Assembly (NCBI GenBank): GCA_963975425.1
Contig: CAXBGS010000003.1
Location: forward strand, 310,001 to 374,000
DNA from: CAXBGS01 sp963975425
GTDB taxonomy: Bacteria; Planctomycetota; Planctomycetia; Pirellulales; Pirellulaceae
Length of the DNA stretch: 64,000 nucleotides
Direction of reading: 5' to 3'
A model generated the notes under the pieces. That model had not been told where the DNA came from. It worked only from the letters and a program-made list of their open reading frames with translations, and ran no database searches. A program made the translations under genes and the position numbers. Below are positions 1-8,841 of this stretch, piece by piece; position 1 is the first letter of the stretch, and each line of letters starts with the position of its first letter.

Positions 1-1253
1 CTGTCACCGATGCAGTACAGATTCTCAGCGGTTCGCAGAAAGAACTGACCTTGAGAAACAGCCAGCGACGCCATGCATTTTTCGTCGATCGTATTGCGGG
101 TAATTTCTTCGTACTTCGCTCCCGGACGAAGCACCAAGCATACGCCTTCCTCGGACAAGATATAAATTCGTCCATCCGCAAAGACCGGCGATGCAGAGTA
201 GGATCCGCTGAGTCGCTTTAGCCATACGATGTCTCCGCTGGCCGCATCGATACAATACAGAATGTTGTCGCGAGTGATCGAATAAAGATGCGGATCGATA
301 TATAAGAATGACGGAAGCGCCGGGACGCCTTTGGTTTGTTCCCAAGCGATATGGGTTTCGGTTATGTCTCCCTGTCCGCCCATCCGAATTGCGCGAATAG
401 TCGGTTCTTCGAAACCTGACGAAGTGAAAATCAGTTCGTTACCAATGACCGGCGAAGGAGTCACGCCTTCGCCTTGGCTATAGATGGACCAAATCCTCTC
501 ACCCGTTTTGACGTCGTGTCCTTGCACGCAATCACCACTGGCCGAAACGATTTGATTGCCACTGTCGATCAGGATTGGAGTGACATGTCCAATACGGGAT
601 TTGCCCCGCGAACCTTTCCACCGCACGTCGCCCGTTGCCGTATCCAGAGAGAGCACGACCGCTTCGTCCCAAGGTATTTTCCAGCCGACCTTGCTTTTAT
701 CGGCACGACTGCCATCGAACGGCATGATCAATTGATCGCCGGCGAGAATCGGCGAAGCCCCCAGACCGTGGATACTGCGGTACTTGACGCTTGTGTTCTT
801 CCAAACCAATTCGCCATCTAAATCGACCGCGACAATCGCACCATCGGAAAAAACACAGTACACCTGCTTGCCATCGGTGACCGGTGTCGGCGTCGCGTAC
901 GAATTCTGAGCGCGTTTGGGATTCAGTTCTTGTCGGTGAACGAGCGTATTCCAGCGAATATCGCCGCTCTTTCGATCGACACAAATCACTCGACAATCTG
1001 CTCCCTCGTCCGTGGTTGTCGTCAAGAACACGCGATCGTCCAGCACGATCGGCGATGACCATGCGTTGCCCGGAATCGACGCTTTCCAAACCACGTTCTC
1101 GGTCGATGACCATCGGATCGGCAAATTCGTTTCTTCCGAAATGCCTTGGCCGTTGGGCCCTCGAAACCGAGTCCAATTATCGGCATGAACCAAGCAACTG
1201 GACGTAATCGAGAACAACAGACAGAGCGACAGCAACACGCGGATCGATCGCAT
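1..1253 (-). CDS. PQQ-like beta-propeller secreted protein (3' end outside window)
   Basis: The reading frame is open from an ATG at 1253 to the left edge, so the C-terminus is missing. The first ~25 residues form a signal peptide (MRSIRVLLSLCLLFSITSS, then an LVHA-type cleavage site). The mature protein opens with WTRFRGPNGQG, typical of planctomycete PQQ/BamB-like propellers. Repeated blades follow (for example GDIRWNT, GDVRWKG, GERIWS, GDIVWLKR). Such proteins are periplasmic or surface-exposed; many are scaffold-like and the substrate cannot be read from the sequence. Two in-frame ATGs at 1295 and 1298 could give a 14-15 residue longer N-terminus, but starting at 1253 gives the cleaner signal peptide. 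Confidence is high for the family and low for the function. Confidence 0.85.
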   Translation of the reverse strand, partial: MRSIRVLLSLCLLFSITSSCLVHADNWTRFRGPNGQGISEETNLPIRWSSTENVVWKASIPGNAWSSPIVLDDRVFLTTTTDEGADCRVICVDRKSGDIRWNTLVHRQELNPKRAQNSYATPTPVTDGKQVYCVFSDGAIVAVDLDGELVWKNTSVKYRSIHGLGASPILAGDQLIMPFDGSRADKSKVGWKIPWDEAVVLSLDTATGDVRWKGSRGKSRIGHVTPILIDSGNQIVSASGDCVQGHDVKTGERIWSIYSQGEGVTPSPVIGNELIFTSSGFEEPTIRAIRMGGQGDITETHIAWEQTKGVPALPSFLYIDPHLYSITRDNILYCIDAASGDIVWLKRLSGSYSASPVFADGRIYILSEEGVCLVLRPGAKYEEITRNTIDEKCMASLAVSQGQFFLRTAENLYCIGD

Positions 1254-1351
1254 CAAGGCATTCCTCAGCAGGGAGACGTTTGGAGTAGCGGTCATCATAC
1301 CGAAGACGCGGCCAACCCGCAGCAAACAGGTGCCATCGATCCAAGACGGAA

Positions 1352-1612
1352 TCATCCTGCCGAACCGCCGCTCCCATCTCGCCCCCAATGACAAGAACGA
1401 TCGGAAGTGCGGACTAAAGAGAATTCCGACGACGACGCAGTGAACCCACGCCCACCAGCAAACAGCCGATGCCAAACGTCGATCAGCAGGATGAGCAGAA
1501 TCAGAAGGGATGCCGCCGAAAACTGACTTAAGAAACCACGTCCGTCGCTCGATACACTGCAGCGGTTTGCGTGATCCGATGCTTGGTCGTTCGGTGGATC
1601 GTATGGGTTCAT
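1352..1612 (-). CDS. small NPYxPP-type membrane protein, possibly frameshifted
   Basis: A short frame of 86 residues starting MNPYDPPND, followed by one hydrophobic segment (FSAASLLILLILLI, about residues 31-45). The N-terminal NPYxPP motif recurs in the next gene (1686..2846), which supports a real start. After the hydrophobic segment this frame becomes Ser/Arg/Gly-rich and unconvincing. A neighbouring frame instead reads TFGIGCLLVGVGSLRRRRN and then stops at 1414, which looks like a normal second membrane segment with a positive tail. So the gene may really end at 1414 after a frameshift, or be decayed. Function unknown. Confidence 0.35.
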   Translation of the reverse strand: MNPYDPPNDQASDHANRCSVSSDGRGFLSQFSAASLLILLILLIDVWHRLFAGGRGFTASSSEFSLVRTSDRSCHWGRDGSGGSAG

Positions 1613-1685
1613 CCACTTCGCCCGGTACTCGGCACATCTCGGTCGCGCCGGCCAACGTTTGTTCTACTAAACACCTGTCATTGTA

Positions 1686-2846
1686 TCAGGACTGCATTGT
1701 TTTTCGCGAGTCAATCGCTTCTGGATTGCCTTCGATCGGCTTCGATGAGTCTGCCCAGGAAACGATCGAATCCCAAGCTGCGTTCGACATCGATGCCCGT
1801 TGATCCTGGGGACGACGCAAATCAGCGGGAGTGATTGCAAAAGCCGACCCGTTATCAAAGTGGGCCACGACTCTGTCGCTGGCGACTTCGATATTTTTCG
1901 CATCGGACCACTTAAAGTGGCTAACCACGCCCGGCAACTGAGTCAGCACACCGTCACGGCAAACCCAGCCCCACTGTCCGTACACGAATCTTGGTCTTTC
2001 AAGCTTTGAATACTTTGGATACGCGGTGACTTGCGAAACAACGGCGACGGCAATCGCGGCGGTAATGTAGACACCATCCCAATCCAGTAAGAACATGGCG
2101 ACCACGGTTCCCATCGCCACGTAAGCAACAATCGAATAGATCCACGCCTCGGCTATCTGACGTCTCGTCGCCGGCGGATGTGTCGCAACGAAATTGGAAA
2201 AGCCGATCGAATCTGCCGGCATGTCGGTCCAATCGGGCACGACTTGGTACACCGCCGGACCGGTGGTCTGCGATCGATACCGCGCAATCGCATCGCGTAG
2301 CAACCTTGGTTCATAGCCGTCGATGCATCGCGAGGGAATTGCGACAAAAGCATCGTCCGCGGATTTCCAGTCCAATCGAATTCCATAAGCTTTCACAGCG
2401 ACCTCCGGAAACGCAGCCCACGCAAATTGCTGCATTTGATTTGCCGACTCGCTGTAAAAGGTCAACCCAAAAGCGTCTAAGTACCCTCGCAATGGACCGA
2501 TCAAACCCGGATTTCGTTTGATCAAACGTTTGACGCGAGACCGTCGACTGACCATCCGATCAGCCGCAAGCAGCAGCCCCGCCAGAACCAACACGATCGC
2601 CAAAAGTGCACCGACTCCGTTCACTGGCTGAGTCGTCCCCATGAACAACATCGCAACCGGCAGTATCAGGAAAGGCCCGACGAAGATAAAGCTGAGCACC
2701 CGCATGACGATGACGATTCGTGGAACACGAATCAGGCGGACAAAATCGTCAACGTTGACGTGGCCATGCAACACGATGCGATCGTCAATGTTGCCGGTGC
2801 GCCGTGTTTCGACGGGCGGCTGATAAGGATTCGCGGGATGACTCAT
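1686..2846 (-). CDS. NPYxPP-motif membrane protein with duplicated YcxB-like halves
   Basis: About 386 residues from ATG 2846 (MSHPANPYQPP). An upstream in-frame start at 2867 is less likely, because the NPYxPP motif normally sits at the N-terminus. There are four hydrophobic segments in two pairs: roughly residues 47-95 (VIVMRVLSFIFVGPFLILPV onward) and 225-262 (SIVAYVAMGTVVAMFLL onward). Each pair is followed by a soluble stretch with beta character (FYSESANQMQQFAWAAF; VSHFKWSDAKNIEVASDRVV). That layout resembles two copies of a YcxB-like membrane-plus-PH-like module. This is a resemblance only; no catalytic motif is visible and the function is unknown. Confidence 0.75.
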   Translation of the reverse strand: MSHPANPYQPPVETRRTGNIDDRIVLHGHVNVDDFVRLIRVPRIVIVMRVLSFIFVGPFLILPVAMLFMGTTQPVNGVGALLAIVLVLAGLLLAADRMVSRRSRVKRLIKRNPGLIGPLRGYLDAFGLTFYSESANQMQQFAWAAFPEVAVKAYGIRLDWKSADDAFVAIPSRCIDGYEPRLLRDAIARYRSQTTGPAVYQVVPDWTDMPADSIGFSNFVATHPPATRRQIAEAWIYSIVAYVAMGTVVAMFLLDWDGVYITAAIAVAVVSQVTAYPKYSKLERPRFVYGQWGWVCRDGVLTQLPGVVSHFKWSDAKNIEVASDRVVAHFDNGSAFAITPADLRRPQDQRASMSNAAWDSIVSWADSSKPIEGNPEAIDSRKTMQS

Positions 2847-3131
2847 CTGCCTGACCACGAGACGCATATGGGGTTTGCCGATAATTATGGCAGGAATTGC
2901 CGGTACTCGTGGGCAATTGAGTCCTTCGTTCCGGCTCGTTCGTCCAGTTGACCAATCGCTGCACGGAAGCCTCGCGAACCGCTAGACCGGACTGATAGGC
3001 TGAACCGCTGATTGACCAAAGCACTGAGTTCGACGCAACGAACGAGGATATTCGACAAGTTGAGTCCGGCATCTGCACAGTGGCGATCCCTCGGATCGAT
3101 CGATAGCGAAACTCGCAGCACAGTGCCTGAG

Positions 3132-3254
3132 TCACCACCCCCGAGTGCCGGCAGCACCTTTGAACGGCCCGACGACATCGTTTGTGATCCAGCCACCATA
3201 GAAGTCGCCCGGCTGGGCGATTACCAATTCGCCATCGATGTAGCAGGCATCCAT
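3132..3254 (-). CDS. possible 40-residue conserved-looking protein
   Basis: A very short frame, ATG 3254 to TGA 3132, immediately upstream of the bestrophin-like gene's 3' end on the same strand. The peptide begins MDACYIDGELVIAQPGD and ends GGWITNDVVGPFKG...GTRGW. Its Gly/Trp/Pro-rich, low-bias composition looks like a folded conserved domain rather than random translation. No shadowing gene explains it. I do not recognise the family with certainty and see no strong ribosome-binding site. Confidence 0.45.
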   Translation of the reverse strand: MDACYIDGELVIAQPGDFYGGWITNDVVGPFKGAAGTRGW

Positions 3255-3297
3255 TTTCCCCGAATCACGTTGGAATGATGCACCTTGGAATGTCCTG

Positions 3298-4311
3298 CTA
3301 CATCAAGATATCGTCCACCGGCACTAGCGGATCCGGAACGTCTCCTTCGCTCATCATTTGGCGAACATCGATTTCGATCGTGCGGCAAAGCGCAGTCATC
3401 GGAACGTCGTTCATAAAGTTTTCGAATGGGTCCTCGCTGGTGTCACCCACCGATTCCATTGTGTAGAAAACCCAAGAAATCAATACGGAAATCGGTACGT
3501 TCAGCCAAATCAACTCGCCATGCGATGCGATCTCGCCAACAATCGCGAACGGCATCAGAGCAATGAATATCCAGGTAAAAACGTTGCTGAAGTAAGCATA
3601 CTGACGTGGAAAGGGCGTATTCTTGATTCGTTCACACTTTCCTTGCAGCGAGTACATCTCGGTCACCAGTTTCATCAACGCGATGTGGCGAAAATTGTCG
3701 ATCAATTGATCGTCTTCATAAATCCGCTTTAGATGATCACTCTGCAAACGCAAAATTTGAGTTGCTGAATTGACTTGGCTGCAAACAACGGTCAATTCGC
3801 GCTGGGGAAGCAGTTGACACAATTGTTGACGCATTGCATCCAAGTCGGTCGCCTGAGCGAATCGCAACTGGCTTCCACGCGGCGTAAATCCGAAAGGAGT
3901 CTTACGGCGAAGCTGGAATCGCAACGCATGCATCCACGCCAAATGGCGATAGATCAATGCTCGATGCGTTTCGCTGACGGATACCGGATCGATCACGTCT
4001 TGGGCGTGATGCGATGAAACAAAGCTCAGAACATCATTCGCAAACGAGCGGCTGACGTTAACGATCCCACCCCAAATCTTTCGACCTTCCCAATTGCGGT
4101 CGTAAGACTGGTCATTCTTGAAACCGATATAGAACGCCACGGCAACGCCGATTGTCGTGAGTGGCGCGATTGGGATACTGCAATCGATCCCTTCATCACG
4201 CAGCGTTTGATACAAGTAAGTGACCGCGCCACTCCAGGCGGCGAACACGATGATCCCAGACCAAGCGAATCGCAGCACGACAGACCATCGAATGTTTCGG
4301 CGAGTGTACAT
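3298..4311 (-). CDS. bestrophin-like (UPF0187/YneE) anion channel
   Basis: 337 residues. The key stretch near residues 48-85 (PLTTIGVAVAFYIGFKNDQSYDRNWEGRKIWG, here only described) matches the bestrophin/RFP-TM signature: a hydrophobic helix, then GF-N-SYDRxWEGRKxWG and a conserved NVSR. N-terminal hydrophobic segments lie at 14-35 and 46-65, and a C-terminal pair at about 226-270. The acidic C-terminus has DTSEDPFENF, the bestrophin acidic cluster that contributes to Ca or gating control in eukaryotic members. Bacterial homologues form pentameric inner-membrane ion channels; the ion selectivity is not deducible. It starts at ATG 4311 and stands alone. Confidence 0.85.
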   Translation of the reverse strand: MYTRRNIRWSVVLRFAWSGIIVFAAWSGAVTYLYQTLRDEGIDCSIPIAPLTTIGVAVAFYIGFKNDQSYDRNWEGRKIWGGIVNVSRSFANDVLSFVSSHHAQDVIDPVSVSETHRALIYRHLAWMHALRFQLRRKTPFGFTPRGSQLRFAQATDLDAMRQQLCQLLPQRELTVVCSQVNSATQILRLQSDHLKRIYEDDQLIDNFRHIALMKLVTEMYSLQGKCERIKNTPFPRQYAYFSNVFTWIFIALMPFAIVGEIASHGELIWLNVPISVLISWVFYTMESVGDTSEDPFENFMNDVPMTALCRTIEIDVRQMMSEGDVPDPLVPVDDILM

Positions 4312-4594
4312 CGCGTTATTTGCTCCCGGGCTATTGTTAAATTTCGATGAGTCATCAATTGCGGTAAATCGTCAATTGCTACGGTTCGCCACCTGGTGGC
4401 CGTCGCCAAAGTCTACCCGTTGCCGATGAAAACAGAACCTTTGATTCAGAAACGTCATCGCGAGAACGCATCGGTGGCCGGTTCCATTCCAGCCTGTCCG
4501 TGTGACAATAGTGCTGGGCAACCGTTGGGCAACGAAATTGCCAAGTCGCTATGACCACATCCGCATTCCCAGTACACAATCGGCCCTATCGATC

Positions 4595-6244
4595 ATGATG
4601 CGATCACTCGAGTCATCCGCCTTTCCAACGTTCAATGACGAACAGATGGCCGCGATCGGTTCGATAGCGGACCTGTTGTCGTTCCAGCCCGAACAAGAAC
4701 TGATCTCTCAAGGGCAAAAGGACTACCCTTTCTATGTGGTCAAGTCCGGCAAGGTCCGAATCGTCGAACCCGAGGGTGATTCAAGTAAGCCAATTGCGAT
4801 ACACGGTGCCGGAGCTTTTACCGGCGACATTGACATGCTGACGGGTCGATCGTCTTTGTTTGTCGCCATCGCCGACGACGAAGTCGAGGTCTATCGGCTG
4901 TGCGCCTACCGTTTACGAAAACTGTTGAACGAGTGCCCCGATGTCAGTGAATTGCTGTTAGACGCTTTTCAAAAACGCCGCGAACTTGTGGCAGAGAATG
5001 GTTTGACCGGGGTACGGATGATCGGACGTTCAAACACGATAGAGACGTCACGACTGCTCGAGTTCTTTTACAAGAACCATGTGCCGCACAAATTTTTCGA
5101 AGCCGATCACGACGACGGAAAGCTGCAGCTTGAAATGTTAGGTGCAACCGATTTACCACTGCCCGTGATCCGATGCAACAAACACACCATCGGCAATCCG
5201 TCGTTGCCGAAACTAGCCGAATGCATTGGCATTGCGAGAGACGTGAACGAACAGCTGTTCGACCTCGTCATCGTCGGCGCAGGTCCGGCCGGATTGGCGG
5301 CCGCCGTCTATGCGGCATCGGAAGGCATCAAGACCTTGGTCATCGATGCGGTGGGCCCGGGAGGCCAGGCAGGAAGCAGTTCGAAGATCGAGAATTTCAT
5401 CGGCTTCCCCTCGGGGCTTAGCGGTAACGACCTTGCCAATCGTGGCTATCTACAAGCCCTCAAGTTCGGAACGCAATTCATCGCTCCCATCACGGTCGGG
5501 TCCATCGATTCCGATCATTCGGGTGAACACCGATTAAAACTTTGCACCGGACAAACGGCACGCGCACGATGCGTCTTGATCGCAAGCGGTGTTACCTATC
5601 GGCAGTTGGGCTTGCCCGGCTGTCAACGTCTTGAGGGTGCCGGCGTGTACTATGCGGCAACGCTTGTCGAGGCACGCGTGTGCGACCAAGCGACCGCGGT
5701 CGTTGTCGGCGGCGGAAACTCGGCCGGCCAGGCGGCCATGTTCCTGGCCCAGCACGCGAATGAAGTCAAACTGCTGATCCGCGGCGACGACTTGTCCAAG
5801 AGCATGTCCGCCTACTTGTGCGACCGGGTGCTCAAGAACCCGAAAATCGAAGTCTGTAAGCATTGTGAGATTGAACGCATCCACGGTGACGAACATGTCG
5901 AGTCGATCGAAGTTAGAAACAATCGAGACGAAACAACCGAATCCATAACATGCGCCGGAGTCTTTATCTTCATTGGCGCGAAGCCACACACAGACTGGTT
6001 GCCCGAAAAGGTTCTGCTTGACGACAAGGGTTTCGTCATGACAGGGTCTTCATTTTATTCCGCCGACAGCGAACTGCGATCGCGATGGCCACTGACACGC
6101 GGGCCATGCGACCTGGAAACGACCGTTCCTGGCATCATGGCGGCCGGTGACGTTCGCGCCGGAACCACCAAACGCTGCGGATTTGCGGTGGGCGACGGAT
6201 CCTTAGCCGTGTCTTGCGTGCATCGCTATCTAAACGATATCTAG
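4595..6244 (+). CDS. cNMP-binding / glutaredoxin-like / thioredoxin-reductase-like fusion flavoprotein
   Basis: 549 residues from the ATG pair at 4595/4598; an in-frame ATG at 4502 would only add a poorly structured leader. Domains in order: cyclic-nucleotide-binding (Crp-type) beta-barrel, about 12-125; a thioredoxin-fold segment, about 138-212 (MIGRSNTIETSRLLEFFYKN, cis-Pro LPLPVI); then a two-dinucleotide-domain flavoprotein, about 222-549, with the FAD loop VGAGPAGLAAA, the NADPH loop VVVGGGNSAGQAA and the late FAD motif AAGDVRAG. The redox CxxC is missing from both catalytic modules: the glutaredoxin site reads SNTIE, and the thioredoxin-reductase CATC site reads YYAATL. It may therefore be a regulated NAD(P)H-flavin oxidoreductase rather than a thioredoxin reductase. 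Its 3' end overlaps the convergent DMT gene by 15 nt. Confidence 0.85.
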   Translation: MMRSLESSAFPTFNDEQMAAIGSIADLLSFQPEQELISQGQKDYPFYVVKSGKVRIVEPEGDSSKPIAIHGAGAFTGDIDMLTGRSSLFVAIADDEVEVYRLCAYRLRKLLNECPDVSELLLDAFQKRRELVAENGLTGVRMIGRSNTIETSRLLEFFYKNHVPHKFFEADHDDGKLQLEMLGATDLPLPVIRCNKHTIGNPSLPKLAECIGIARDVNEQLFDLVIVGAGPAGLAAAVYAASEGIKTLVIDAVGPGGQAGSSSKIENFIGFPSGLSGNDLANRGYLQALKFGTQFIAPITVGSIDSDHSGEHRLKLCTGQTARARCVLIASGVTYRQLGLPGCQRLEGAGVYYAATLVEARVCDQATAVVVGGGNSAGQAAMFLAQHANEVKLLIRGDDLSKSMSAYLCDRVLKNPKIEVCKHCEIERIHGDEHVESIEVRNNRDETTESITCAGVFIFIGAKPHTDWLPEKVLLDDKGFVMTGSSFYSADSELRSRWPLTRGPCDLETTVPGIMAAGDVRAGTTKRCGFAVGDGSLAVSCVHRYLNDI

Positions 6245-7336
6245 CCCGCCATCTCGATCGGTACTGGCCTGATTCTCTCCGGCCATAGCGTCAGCACTCG
6301 GCCATAGCGCCAGCACATTGGCCGATAGGACCAGTGCACCACCAATCACCAAGGGCGTGCTGAAGCTCTCGTTCGCGTAAGTGATCGTGCAGAGCACGCT
6401 TAGCTGCGCCGGCAGCACCATCGCCCACAACGACGCGAATAGAGGCTCTGTCGTGTAGAGCACGGCCGCTTGCCCGGCGGATAGCATCGGCTGGTACTTG
6501 TTCATCCAATGAAAGGCGAGCAGGGAAGGGAACACACATAGAAACGCAATCAACATGATCAACGGTGGCTGCGATGCCAGCCCGACCCAAGTCACCGAAT
6601 GGCTTGCCTGGGCCGCAGTCGTCTCGGAAACCAGTCGATAAGAAAACCAAAATGTCAGCGTCCCCAGCAGCGCGGTTGTGGCAAACATGCTGGGCGTAAA
6701 AGCCTCGGCGTCGTATCGTTTCCCAAACCAATCGATCAACAAAATCTGAAAACTGAAGACAACCGCTCCGGCAACCGTTAACAGGTCACCGACCCCCCAT
6801 CCCACGAGTGAGTGATCGGCGATCTTCACTCGCCCAAAGTTGACGGTGATCCATCCGGTCAAAACCGATACACCAGCCAGTGCCACGATCGCCGCTAGCA
6901 CTACTGGAACTCTTGGCAAACGCCGCCGCCAGATTGTCATGATGATCGGCGTGAAGACGACGGTTAAACTTGTCAAGAATCCACTGCGAGAAGCTGGGAT
7001 GGTCGCCAAGCCCATGACCTGTAACATCAAGCCGCAATAGAAAACGGCTCCAAGTGCGCATCCCGCCCCAAAATGCGGCCATCGAACTCGCCTCACGATC
7101 CCTCGCAGCAAGACCAACAACAGGATGAGGGCCAGGCCAAACCGGATCGCGATCATCCAAGCGGCAGTCGACAGTCGCAGTGCCGCTGATGCGGTTTCTT
7201 CGGTAACACCGAAGTGTTGATCCAACGACAGATTCAGACTTCGCATGACGGGAAATGAACTTCCCCATAGCACGTTAACGATCACCAATGCGGCGATCGC
7301 TTTACGCCGACTTCGTTGCTGCGCCGGCCCAATCAT
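6230..7336 (-). CDS. EamA/DMT-family transporter
   Basis: About 368 residues from ATG 7336 (MIGPAQQRSRRKAI, a positively charged cytoplasmic start). A longer frame to 7423 adds an unlikely leader. There are ten hydrophobic helices in two EamA-like halves. The first helix carries VNVLWGSSFPVMR, a classic EamA opening; the second half has the equivalent LLYTTEPLFASLWAM-type segment. The central helices include SRSGFLTSLTVVFTPI, the usual end-of-half motif. DMT exporters of this type move small metabolites or amino acids across the inner membrane; the substrate is unknown. The stop codon lies inside the convergent flavoprotein gene. Confidence 0.85.
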   Translation of the reverse strand: MIGPAQQRSRRKAIAALVIVNVLWGSSFPVMRSLNLSLDQHFGVTEETASAALRLSTAAWMIAIRFGLALILLLVLLRGIVRRVRWPHFGAGCALGAVFYCGLMLQVMGLATIPASRSGFLTSLTVVFTPIIMTIWRRRLPRVPVVLAAIVALAGVSVLTGWITVNFGRVKIADHSLVGWGVGDLLTVAGAVVFSFQILLIDWFGKRYDAEAFTPSMFATTALLGTLTFWFSYRLVSETTAAQASHSVTWVGLASQPPLIMLIAFLCVFPSLLAFHWMNKYQPMLSAGQAAVLYTTEPLFASLWAMVLPAQLSVLCTITYANESFSTPLVIGGALVLSANVLALWPSADAMAGENQASTDRDGGLDIV

Positions 7337-7500
7337 GCGTTCGACACTGGATCCAAACCTGACGCTCGTCGTGACACTGCCGATTGAAATGAAACAAGAA
7401 GATTGAAGCCGAACGACCAGCAAGTCGCTACTTCACGCCCTCGATATTTCCACTCGTATCGGCGAGCGGCAACGAACCTAAGTGAGTTGCTTCGATCGCA

Positions 7501-8841
7501 TTACAGCGCCGAACTAGCACCGCTAATCAGCTTGATGAACTCGTCATTGCTTTCGAAACGTCCAAGCTGCTTGGTCAATTGTTCCATTGCATCACAGGGA
7601 TGCATGCTGCTTAGCGTTCGACGCAACATCGTGACGGCTTCGTACGTTTCCTCGTCATGAAGCAATTCTTCGCGACGAGTACCGCTTTGCGAAATATCGA
7701 TCGAAGGCCAAACACGACGATCGGCTAGCTTGCGATCGAGCACCAATTCCATGTTACCGGTGCCCTTGAACTCTTGGAAAATCGCTTCGTCCATCCGGCT
7801 ATTGGTATCGACCAGACAGGTGCCGACGATGGTCAGCGATCCGCCTTCGTCAAAAGCCCGCGCAGTCGCGAACAGCTTTTTGGGAATATCCATTGCTTTG
7901 ATATCCAGGCCGCCGGTCATCGTCGCGCCGCCACGTCCGCCACGCCCAACCCACTTGTTGAACGCGCGGGCAAGTCGCGTGATCGAATCAAGCATCAGAA
8001 AGACGTCTTGCCCGGTTTCGGCAAGTCGCCGGGCGCGATCGATCACCAGTTGGCTCAAACGCACATGGCTTTCAACGTCCATATCTAGACTGCTGGCAAC
8101 GACTTCACCCCCAAGGATGCTGCGCCGCATATCGGTCACTTCTTCTGGTCGTTCGTCGATCAATAGAACGATCAGTTTCAGCGTCGGATGATTCTCAGAG
8201 ATCCCGCGGGCGATATCTTGCAGCATGATCGTTTTACCGCTTCGTGGCGGTGCGACGATGAGTGCTCGCTGGCCCTTGCCCAGGGGTGCCAACAGGTCAA
8301 TCACTCGATTGGTGATCGGTTTCTTGCCGACTTCCAAGTTCAACCACTGGTCCGGATTGATCGCCGTTAGAGAGTCAAAGCTCTTCACGTCAGGGTAGGC
8401 CTCAGGGGCAATTCCATCGACGTCAAGAATTTCGCGAACACGCGGCCCCTGCTGTCGCCGGGCCTGTTGCACCATCGCTTTGATGTGCACGCCCTGGCGC
8501 AGTCCGAAGCGTTCGATCATTGTTCCGGGAACAAACGGATCGCTGCGTTCGCGGGCATAGTTGTTTTCTTGTCCGCGAAGAAACCCATAACCGTTGGGGT
8601 GCAGTTCCAGGATGCCTTCGCCTTCTTCTAACGGAGCATCGCTGGGAATGTCGGCTGGCTCCTGATCCATCGCGCCGCCGCGGGATTGGCCATTATTCTG
8701 TCCGCCACCGCCTCCACCGCCACCGCGGCGTCGTCGACGAGTCCGAGGCTTTCCGTTGCCGCCTCCCTGACCGCCGCTGTTGCCTCCCGAGCCACTTCCA
8801 CCGGATCCACGACCGCGGTTGCTTTGTTTCTTTTTCGCCAT
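7501..8841 (-). CDS. rho: transcription termination factor Rho
   Basis: 446 residues from ATG 8841 (MAKKKQSNRG). RNA-dependent hexameric ATPase that ends transcription. The N-terminal 100 residues hold a long Gly/Ser/Arg/Asn-rich, RGG-like insert. The OB-fold primary RNA site follows (GILELHPNGYGFLR). The C-terminal RecA-type domain contains Walker A (APPRSGKT), Walker B (DVFLMLDSITR), the Q-loop region (VGRGGRGGATMTGGL) and the R-loop/arginine finger region (SGTRREELL). The insert is seen in many high-GC and planctomycete Rho proteins, where it probably adds RNA binding. It is a single gene preceded by a 1.4 kb non-coding stretch. Confidence 0.97.
   Translation of the reverse strand: MAKKKQSNRGRGSGGSGSGGNSGGQGGGNGKPRTRRRRRGGGGGGGGQNNGQSRGGAMDQEPADIPSDAPLEEGEGILELHPNGYGFLRGQENNYARERSDPFVPGTMIERFGLRQGVHIKAMVQQARRQQGPRVREILDVDGIAPEAYPDVKSFDSLTAINPDQWLNLEVGKKPITNRVIDLLAPLGKGQRALIVAPPRSGKTIMLQDIARGISENHPTLKLIVLLIDERPEEVTDMRRSILGGEVVASSLDMDVESHVRLSQLVIDRARRLAETGQDVFLMLDSITRLARAFNKWVGRGGRGGATMTGGLDIKAMDIPKKLFATARAFDEGGSLTIVGTCLVDTNSRMDEAIFQEFKGTGNMELVLDRKLADRRVWPSIDISQSGTRREELLHDEETYEAVTMLRRTLSSMHPCDAMEQLTKQLGRFESNDEFIKLISGASSAL

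Noticed and set aside
2847..3131. Open frames on both strands between the NPYxPP protein and the 40-residue peptide
   Set aside because: Arg/Ser-rich, no start signals, no domains.
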